A stretch of 64,000 nt of DNA from assembly GCA_907163375.1 (NCBI GenBank), contig CAJQUW010005537.1, positions 146,196 through 210,195 of the forward strand, written 5' to 3'. The translations under genes and the position numbers were made by a program. The stretch is from Prostheceraeus crozeri (lineage: Eukaryota; Platyhelminthes; Polycladida; Euryleptidae). Shown here piece by piece: positions 57,167 through 64,000 of the stretch. The notes below the pieces were generated by a model. That model ran no database searches. It had not been told where the DNA came from and worked only from the letters and a program-made list of their open reading frames with translations. Each line of letters starts with the position of its first letter. The first letter of the stretch is position 1.

Positions 57167-60100
57167 TAATAATAATAATAATAATAATAAAGCGTTTATT
57201 TCGATAATGATAATCACAGTATTCACATGAGACACAAATGAATGTTCTGCTATGCATGGACCACGTAGATAAAGGTGGTTCGTCAAGGAATTGAGAGTCG
57301 TACAAATAAAATCATAAAAAGAAATAATATAAGGTAAGTACAAGTGCGAGATGTGACTACTGATAGTCTACAAAATCTCATTATACAACGCTGTGCAAAA
57401 AGGGAAGAAGGATTCACTTCTTCTCTGACTCCGGGATAAGGGCATCTCCAGATGCTTAGAGTACATGAGGACTCTGGGCATCAAGTCGTGCAGACAGTTT
57501 TCAGGAGCAAGCATTTTCTTGAATGTCTTTAGCGCGCGTTTTTTTCGTCTGTCATCGAGGAATCCAAGGCAATTTTCGCGACAGTCATTACCACAGATTA
57601 TACGATGACCCTGCCGATTTAGCTTCTCTAGCTTATTAGAGTTCTTCTTGTTGATGCCGATGAAGAGCGGTGAGTTGTACTCCAAAGTTGATCAGATGAA
57701 CGCATTGTAGACCAAGATCAGATCGGACTTTGAGATCTCAGCCTCTTTTAGACGTCGAAGAGCGTAGATACGTCTATTTGCACCCTTGCAACTTTGTGAA
57801 ATGTGGGAATCCCATTTCATGGATTCAGACAGAAGGACTCCTAAGAACTTGAGTTCCTGCACGACGTCGATGTTCAGGTGACCGAAGTCTGGAGTTACAG
57901 GGAGACGACCTTTCTGAATAAGCATGCACTTTGTTTTTTCCTTATTCATCGATAGGCCGTGGGAGATAGACCAGTTGTCAAAATTGTCTATTTCGGCTGC
58001 GACTCTGTTCTCTATGCTGGTGTCTTTGTGAATAGGCATGGCTACAAGGACGTCGTCGGCATACTTAATCATGAGGAAGTCGTCGGAAGTTGGCTGTAAG
58101 GATCCCATGTGAGCTGTAAACAGCAAAGGGGCAATGACTGATCCTTGAGCACACCTGAGGTCATCTTGCGAAAAGACCTGAATACAACATTCTCGAGGGA
58201 AATGCGGAAGTGTCTGTCACTCAGGAAGGATGAAATCCATCGAATGAAACCAGTGGGGAGTCCGCCCTCGCACAGGGTTTTCAGGAGTGCGCGATGATCC
58301 ACAGAGTCGAACGCTCTCTTTAAGTCAAACGAGATGATGATGATACCGTCGACATCAGGGCAATCTAGTTTACGAGTGGCAAAATCATGAAATGAAATCA
58401 GAGCATGCAGAGTACTCGTGTTCGACTTGTAAGCGGATTGATTTTTGCCAGATAGAGTATGCAATCTGGTGGCTATTGACTTTGACTTGATCTTCTGAAG
58501 AACTTTTAATATAATTTGGTAGAAGGGAGATAGGCCTGAAGTTGTCGCAATCAAGTTGATTAGCCTTTGGGATGGGCACAATATTAGCAACTTTCCATGC
58601 AGAAGGAAACAGACCGCTGCTGATTGACACAGAAAATATATGAGTCAGAGGGCAAGCTATGACATGAGCACATTCTCGGATAAGCCTAGCGGAAAGGTTG
58701 TCACTCCCGGGAGATTTGGCTTTGAGCGTCACGATCATGTCGAAAACAGTGTCTGGAGAAATTTCTGGCGACCACTGATATGCGTCTGTTTCGTTGACAG
58801 TTCTAAGATACGTGTCATTTGGAGGAGTGAAAGACGACTCATAGGAGCTCGCGAACTTCTCAGCGGCGACAACAGGACTGTCGTACTTATTGGTGACGGA
58901 TTCAAGTAGAGCACATGACTTCAGCTTGAAGTTGCACATCTCTCTGACTATCGTCCAGATGTTGTTGTCGTTCCTTGTGCTGCGTGATATCCATTGGCGT
59001 TTCGCTTTGAAAATTTCACCCTTGATCTTCTCCTTCTAATGCAAGTACAGGGCCATGTCCCCATTGCATAAGGCGGAGTATCGCTGATTGATCATCTGCT
59101 TTAAAATAGGCGTCATCCTGCTTTAGAAAGGCTACGTCGATGAAGACTTGAAAAAGTGAACACTTGTCATCAAGGGAAAGACCGGGATCGTAGAGCAGAT
59201 GTCAGGGAGCAGAGCGGAGAGCGTCAATGAACTGATTGATGTTGCTGCGTCGGAAGTCAAGAACCTTCTTCATGTGGCGGACTTGTAGGTTCTGTGAGGA
59301 GCTTGGACTCGTGAGGACGGACAGGTGATCGGAGAGACCAAAGGCAGGACCGATGGTTGGAGAGTTGTATTTGATGCGAAGCGTGGGATCGACGAAAATC
59401 TTGTCGAGGATGGACATTCCTCGCGTGGGAGAATCGACAAGTTGAACAAGACCGAATTAAAGCTCGAAGTCATCACAAGGGAAATTTTTGAAGTCACCAA
59501 CAATCATGATTTGAGAAGATGGAAAGGCATCAAGATACATATGAATACAGCCACACAAAAAATTGCGTGCTGATGCGGTGTCGTCTTTAGATAGATTCGG
59601 AGGTATGTACATGTTCATAACGCAAAGTCGAGAGTCTTTAGTCACAATAGCAATAAACTCAATGCAAGATGGACAGACGGGTAAAATATTACATTTTGTT
59701 ACATGCATTGCATTAATTATATATAAACACGCGTCTCCACCTTTCTTTCCGTTGTTTCGATCGCAACGAAAAGGTGGGCTATAGTCCGTCAACAAAATTT
59801 CTTCATCATTAACATTGTCAGAAAGCCACGTCTCAGTGATGGCGATAATCGAAGGCTTAATGGTACGACTAAAGGTATGAAGCTCATCGATTTTGGGGCG
59901 TAGGGAGTAAATAGAATGGAAGGGTAAAATTCAGTAAAACCGGCTACTGAAAATTTCGTCGATGGACTGCATTCGTTTGACTTCGAGGAACGACTTGGCC
60001 CTTTCGAATAATGAAGTCACCACCTTCGTCGCGTCTCCTCTTCAATTCAGCCCGTAAGGCTCTTTCGAGAGCTTGTTGAGATTTAGTAAGATCCTCAGAA

Positions 60101-60370
60101 ACAAAAGTGTCCTTCAGGCTGGGATAATTCCTGAGGGTTTTGGATCTTTTAAGTACATTCCACTTGGATTCGACTGAAGAGCATTTGACTAGCAAAAACC
60201 TGTCCCCGCTCTTGTTCGGCTTCCCAATTCTCTTCGTGAAGACTGTTGAGAAGTTAGAGACTCCAAGCTGTTCGGCTATATCAACGACTTTACTGGAGTC
60301 CATGTTGTTTCTGTCGGTCACACTCCCTACTGTCTCAGGAATGCCGTGAAATATTAAATTTTGGCGACAG
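57167..60370 (-). mobile_element. CR1-like LINE with ORF1, endonuclease and RT remnants
   Basis: From the 5' end: an ORF1-like protein (60,360-59,944) with LIFHGIPE, RIGKPNKSGDRFLLVK and LRAELKRRRDEGGDFIIRKG; an APE-type endonuclease (59,795-59,202) with MYIPPNLS, IMIVGDF and GLSDHL; RT (58,939-57,692) with DNFRPISLLP, SFDLKRAFDSVDH and YADDVLVA; and a C-terminal part with MEYNSPLFIGINKK. Several frame changes split it (near 59,430, 58,500, 58,110 and 57,690). The 3' end has a (TTA)n tail at 57,167-57,190. The 5' end stops at GC-rich minisatellites, so it is truncated or fused there. Confidence 0.9.
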
Positions 60371-60391
60371 TAGTAAGTAAAGGTCCATAAT

Positions 60392-60549
60392 AAACACGCG
60401 CGCCCCGAAATGGGGTGGGTCCAATACAAACACGCGCGCCCCGAAATGGGGTGGGTCCAATACAAACACGCGCGCCTCGAAATGGGGTGGGTCCCATACA
60501 AACACAGCGCGCCTCGAAATGTCTAGCTCCCATACAAACACAGCGCGCC
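60392..60549. repeat. 36-bp GC-rich minisatellite, about 4.3 units
   Basis: Units of AAACACGCGCGCCCCGAAAT plus a GGGGTGGGTCCAATAC half, 36 bp each; the last unit is diverged. Confidence 0.9.
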
Positions 60550-60579
60550 ACCTTGGCCGGCCGCCCAGGTTGGAGTGAG

Positions 60580-60724
60580 AGGTTGTCTTGGCCGACCGTC
60601 CAGGTTGACGTGGCCGACCGTCCAGGCTGACTTGGCCGACCGACCAGGTTGACGTGGCCGACCATCCAGGTTGACTTTGCTGACCGACTAGGTCAACTTG
60701 GCCGACCGACCAGGTTGACGTGGT
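60580..60724. repeat. 22-bp GC-rich minisatellite, about 6.5 units
   Basis: Units of AGGTTGACGTGGCCGACCG plus TCC, 22 bp. Adjacent to the 36-bp array and to the G/C-tract repeats of copy C. Confidence 0.9.
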
Positions 60725-61755
60725 GGTGTGAGAGTGTATTTTGAGGGTGAAGGAGGCACGGGAGAGTGAAACGGACTTCAGATTTGGAATCAGCGTGAAA
60801 TTCTGCGTCGACATGGTGAGTTTCAAGTCAATCGGAGAGAAAAAATTTTTCTTCAAAATTTTTCCGAAAAAACGACAGAGGTAAAATTTTGGACGTTTTG
60901 GGTTGTAGCCTCAGAACGAAGCATCGGAGAGCAAAACGGATTTCAGATTTGGAATCAGCGTACAATTCTGCATCTGTATGGTGAATTTGAAAGCAATCGG
61001 AGAGAAAAAATTTTCACTGACGTCCCCCCCCTCGGCACCGATCTTCCAATTTTGGTTCTAGTGATCGTAGAAAGTCGTGCAATAGCTCGTTTGAAAGCTA
61101 AGAGTGAGACAAATTCAGTGAAAGAAACGGCTTGTTCATATCTGTCTTTATTTAGATGTGAGACGCCATTTAAGATTTTGGAGATTGGCGAAAAACGACA
61201 GAGTTAGAATTTTGGACGTTTTGGGCTGTAACGTCAAAACGAAGCATTGGAGAGCCAAACGGATTTCAGATTTGGAATCAGCGTCATTTATTCACCCTAG
61301 GAAGAGTGTTTCCATCATGTTTTGAGGATGAATTTTTTCAAGATGGCGAATTTTTTTGCATTTTGGGCCATTTTTTGTCAAAAAACTAGATCGATTCAAG
61401 GACCTATTTCAATGAACAGACCGCACTGAGATGTGCTAGATCTGAAATTTTGAGACTGATTGGAGTCAGACTTTTGATTTGGAGTTCATTGAAAACTCCA
61501 CTTCAGATGTTAAATTGCACATTTTTTGAAATGATGAATTTTTTGCATTTTTGGCTATTTTTCGCCGAAAAACTAGATCGATTCAAGGCTTCGGACCTAT
61601 TTCAGTGGACAGACCGCACTGAGATGTGCTAGATCCGAAATTTTGAGACAGATGGGAGTCAGGGTTGTGAGTTGAGATGCCATTGAAAACCGTAAAAAAG
61701 CCAATTTTCCCATTTTCTAACTTAGGAATTTTTCAGGATTTGACAATTGGCCGAC

Positions 61756-61810
61756 TATAAAAGTGTGGACCATCAACTGAGAAATCACTTGTTCTAATAA
61801 CTTGCTAGAG
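61756..61810 (+). promoter_or_regulatory. TATA promoter and untranslated exon, copy C, first
   Basis: TATAAAAG at 61,756, an ACCATCAACTGAG initiator region, and an exon ending GCTAGAG|GTAGGT at 61,810. Confidence 0.6.
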
Positions 61811-62700
61811 GTAGGTGAACAGATCCGAGCTCCGGCTCGGAATCGCGTTTCTTGTATGGAAAACGAGTTAGATTTTTCGATTGCTGATATCAGCTAAGGT
61901 GTCAGACTTATAGGTTAGCCAGGAGATGGCCTTCGGCTCCAGGCCATAATAGGCTCCAAAACTTTAAAGGCTTGACCGATCTTCCAATTTTGGTTCTAGT
62001 GATCGTAGAAAGTCGTGCAATAGCTCGTTTGAAAGCTAAGAGTGAGACAAATTCAGTGAAAGAAACGGCTTGTTCAGATCTGTCTTCGTTTAGATGTGAG
62101 ACGCCATTTAAGATTTGGGAGATTGGCGAAAAACGACAGAGTTAGAATTTTGGACGTTTTGGGCTGTAACGTCAAAACGAAGCATTGGAGAGACAAACGG
62201 ATTTCAGATTTGAATTAGCGATCATTATATTATTCACCCTAGGAAGAGTGTTTCCATCATGTTTTTGAGGTTGAATTTTTTCAAGATGGCGAATTTTTTT
62301 TTTGCATTTTGGCCATTTTTTTTGTCCAAAAAACTAGATCGATTCAAGGACCTATTTCAATGAACAACCGCAACTGAGATGTGCTAGATCTGAAATTTTG
62401 AGACTGATTTGAGTCAGACTTTTTGATTTGAGTTCATTGAAAACTCCACTTCAGATGTTAAATTGCACATTTTTTTGAAATGATGAATTTTTGCATTTTT
62501 GGCTATTTTTTGCCGAAAAACTAGATCGATTCAAGGCTTCGGACCTATTTCAGTGGACAGACCGCACTGAGATGTGCTAGATCCGAAATTTTGGACAGAT
62601 GGGAGTCAGGGTTGTGAGTTGAGATGCCATTGAAAACCGTAAAAAAGCCAATTTCCCATTTTCTAACTTAGGAATTTTTCAGATTTGACAATTGGCCGAC

Positions 62701-62755
62701 TATAAAAGTGTGGACCATCAACTGAGAAATCACTTGTTCTAATAACTTGCTAGAG
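62701..62755 (+). promoter_or_regulatory. TATA promoter and untranslated exon, copy C, second
   Basis: Near-identical duplicate of the promoter at 61,756; donor after 62,755. The downstream GCTCCGGCTCGG hairpin-like string is also kept. Confidence 0.6.
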
Positions 62756-63159
62756 GTAGGTGAACAGATCCGAGCTCCGGCTCGGAATCGCGTTTCTTGT
62801 ATGGAATACGAGTTAGATTTTTCGATTGCTGATATCAGCTAAGGTGTCAGACTTATAGGTTAGCCAGGAGATGGCCTTCGTCTCCAGGCCATAATAGGCT
62901 CCAAAACTTTAAAGGCTTGTAACTTTGCTTCTACAAGTCCATTTGACTTGATTTAAATGACATGTGATAGCTATTGATCAGAGCTATATTTATAGACTAC
63001 TTATAAAATTTCGTAAGTAGTGCAAAAAATGCTGAAAAATTTAAATTTGTTAATTTTGATAATTTTTTCGGGGTTTTCTCGAAACCCTGCTGAATTCAAC
63101 TAAGACATTTATAAAGTTGTGGGAGGCGAGCTTCGGCTCGAGACTTGTTTCCTGATGTA

Positions 63160-63315
63160 AATAATCCACTGTTTTCATGTCCAAAATCAGGGTCCGGATA
63201 CCAACACCAGTGATATGACGCATGCTCTGTCCGCGGGAGGTTGAATTTGTGGCCGAGGCCTTGGAGTTGGGATAAGATCCCCTCTGAGTAATACCTGTAA
63301 CGGATTCATCAGCTT
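63160..63315 (+). other. Conserved intronic block, copy C
   Basis: Relative of 35,090-35,275 (GGATACCAACACCAGTGATATG, shortened here, to GTAACGGATTC). It lies between the promoter exon and the gene, as in copy B. Confidence 0.6.
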
Positions 63316-63386
63316 AACTTGTCTATCCTCAAGTCATGTCTACTACATGAATTTAAAAATCATGATAATTCCCTTTTTCGCTTCAG

Positions 63387-63510
63387 AAAAAATGGTACTT
63401 ACAATAACTCCAAAACGTCTTTTAAGTTGTGCCAGTGCAGTAAAGTTGATCCGAAGCGACGCTTTAAGAAGCATTCTTGTAGAAGTAAGCGAATGGTAGG
63501 TGAATGAAGG
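63387..63510 (+). CDS. Start of a Cys/His coiled-coil family gene, copy C (fossil)
   Basis: A splice acceptor (TTCGCTTCAG) is followed by an ATG and a region encoding FKLCQCSK, KKHSC and KRMVG, matching the N-terminal Cys/His module at 35,830 (FKLCVCTK, KHSC, KRMVG). It belongs to the element fossil and does not look whole. The rest of the gene was not found before the next conserved block at 63,630. Confidence 0.5.
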
Positions 63511-63629
63511 CATTATGGATATAGTTGAGCAAGCCCCTGATTGGCCGAGCAATCTCGACCATATCTCAGGGTAGGAAAATCATATAAAACCCATTGAGGT
63601 GACTTTCAACTACACATTTGCCTTTAGCA

Positions 63630-63860
63630 AGTGTCATGATGTTGCATGGTACGGAGAGTTGCGCTGTAATATTCCAGTGACAGGTGTTCCTTCCGACCGG
63701 GATAAGAATCGTAGTGATGGGTGCAGCACAGGGAGGGAGACTTCGTAATCTCGACTCTACAACGTCTCTTGCGGTCTCTTTTCTCAACGTAGCACCTTGA
63801 ACGCCATCGGTCGAGTCTTAGCTATCTTGTCACGGGTGGCTTATAAATTCTCCATTGCGA
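63630..63860 (+). other. Conserved noncoding block, copy C
   Basis: Relative of 34,780-35,060: GTTGCATGGTACGGAGAGTT, AATATTCCAGTGACAGG, CTCAACGTAGCAC, AGTCTTAGCTATCTTGTCA. Confidence 0.65.
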
Positions 63861-64000
63861 AAACGTCAGCTTGACTTGCTAACAAGTCTTCACAGACCTT
63901 TCACCTGACTTGCCAACAGGTCAGTTCTCGTCTTGCTAACAAGTATCTTACTATCAGATCAAGAAGCACTCAACGTGAGCATGTAAGGAGAAGTTCGGTG

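Larger units (their letters stand above)
60780..62920 (+). repeat. G/C-tract repeats and a 940-bp tandem duplication with promoter (copy C)
   Basis: Units like those of copies A and B (AATCGGAGAGAAAAAATTTT, a C-tract at 61,025, GAAAGCTAAGAGTGAGAC) run into a block of about 940 bp present twice: 61,039-61,977 and 61,978-62,917. Each copy contains a TATA box and the untranslated exon. The two copies differ by small indels in homopolymers. Confidence 0.85.

Noticed and set aside
60335-60856. Frames with repeated GPTPFRGARVCI or similar
   Set aside because: Translations of the 36-bp and 22-bp minisatellites, not proteins.
1-64000. Assigning the element to Polintons, herpes-like or nimavirus-like families
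   Set aside because: No hallmark capsid, protease, packaging ATPase, polymerase B or integrase was recognised in the window.

Overview
This is AT-rich eukaryotic (metazoan) DNA. It has no bacterial-style operons, it carries CR1-like and R2/NeSL-like LINEs, a Penelope-like element with a GIY-YIG tail and hAT remnants, and its genes have TATA boxes and GT-AG introns. The repeat mix suits a marine invertebrate, but the species cannot be named from the sequence. No ordinary host gene could be recognised with confidence.

The window is dominated by parts of at least three copies of one unclassified multi-gene element, called 'the element' here. Copy A occupies about 1-11,150 and runs off the left edge. 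Copy B occupies about 33,251-51,050, perhaps to 51,474. Copy C occupies about 60,780-64,000 and runs off the right edge. The copies share one ordered set of modules: (1) tandem 200-330 bp units with a G/C homopolymer tract; (2) a TATA box; (3) a short untranslated exon ending in GTAGGT, GTAAGC or GTGAGT; (4) a long 5' intron; (5) a gene for a Cys/His-rich, coiled-coil protein; (6) a 3' signal that looks like a replication-dependent histone mRNA end (6-bp stem, 4-nt loop, ACCA, then CAAGA); (7) a conserved noncoding block of about 400 bp; (8) 29-bp AT-rich minisatellites containing AATAAA. Copies A and B are also huge inverted repeats. Copy A is centred at about 1,062. Copy B has arms of 5.7 and 7.3 kb around a 4.7-kb core. 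Copy A adds a DEDDh (DnaQ-fold) exonuclease, a RING-like ORF, a possible OB-fold DNA-binding protein whose first exon holds only the ATG, and two small charged proteins.

The gene set (exonuclease, possible ssDNA binder, small acidic and zinc-binding proteins), the terminal inverted repeats and the S-phase-type mRNA ends suggest a large DNA virus-like or giant-transposon-like element. No transposase, integrase, polymerase or capsid gene was recognised in the window, so its class is open. It is treated here as a fossil of unknown family.

Layout: 1-11,150 copy A; 11,175-12,270 hAT transposase fragment; 12,270-17,030 unique DNA; 17,037-17,240 foldback element; 18,080-21,430 a CR1-like LINE split by a second one in reverse; 22,184-23,957 Penelope-like element with an inverted tail; 23,958-33,250 mostly unique DNA with a hAT fragment, a 1.2-kb TIR element and a CpG-rich patch; 33,251-51,050 copy B; 51,050-54,360 flank and unique DNA; 54,360-56,950 R2/NeSL-like LINE remnant; 57,167-60,370 CR1-like LINE; 60,392-60,724 two GC-rich minisatellites; 60,780-64,000 copy C.
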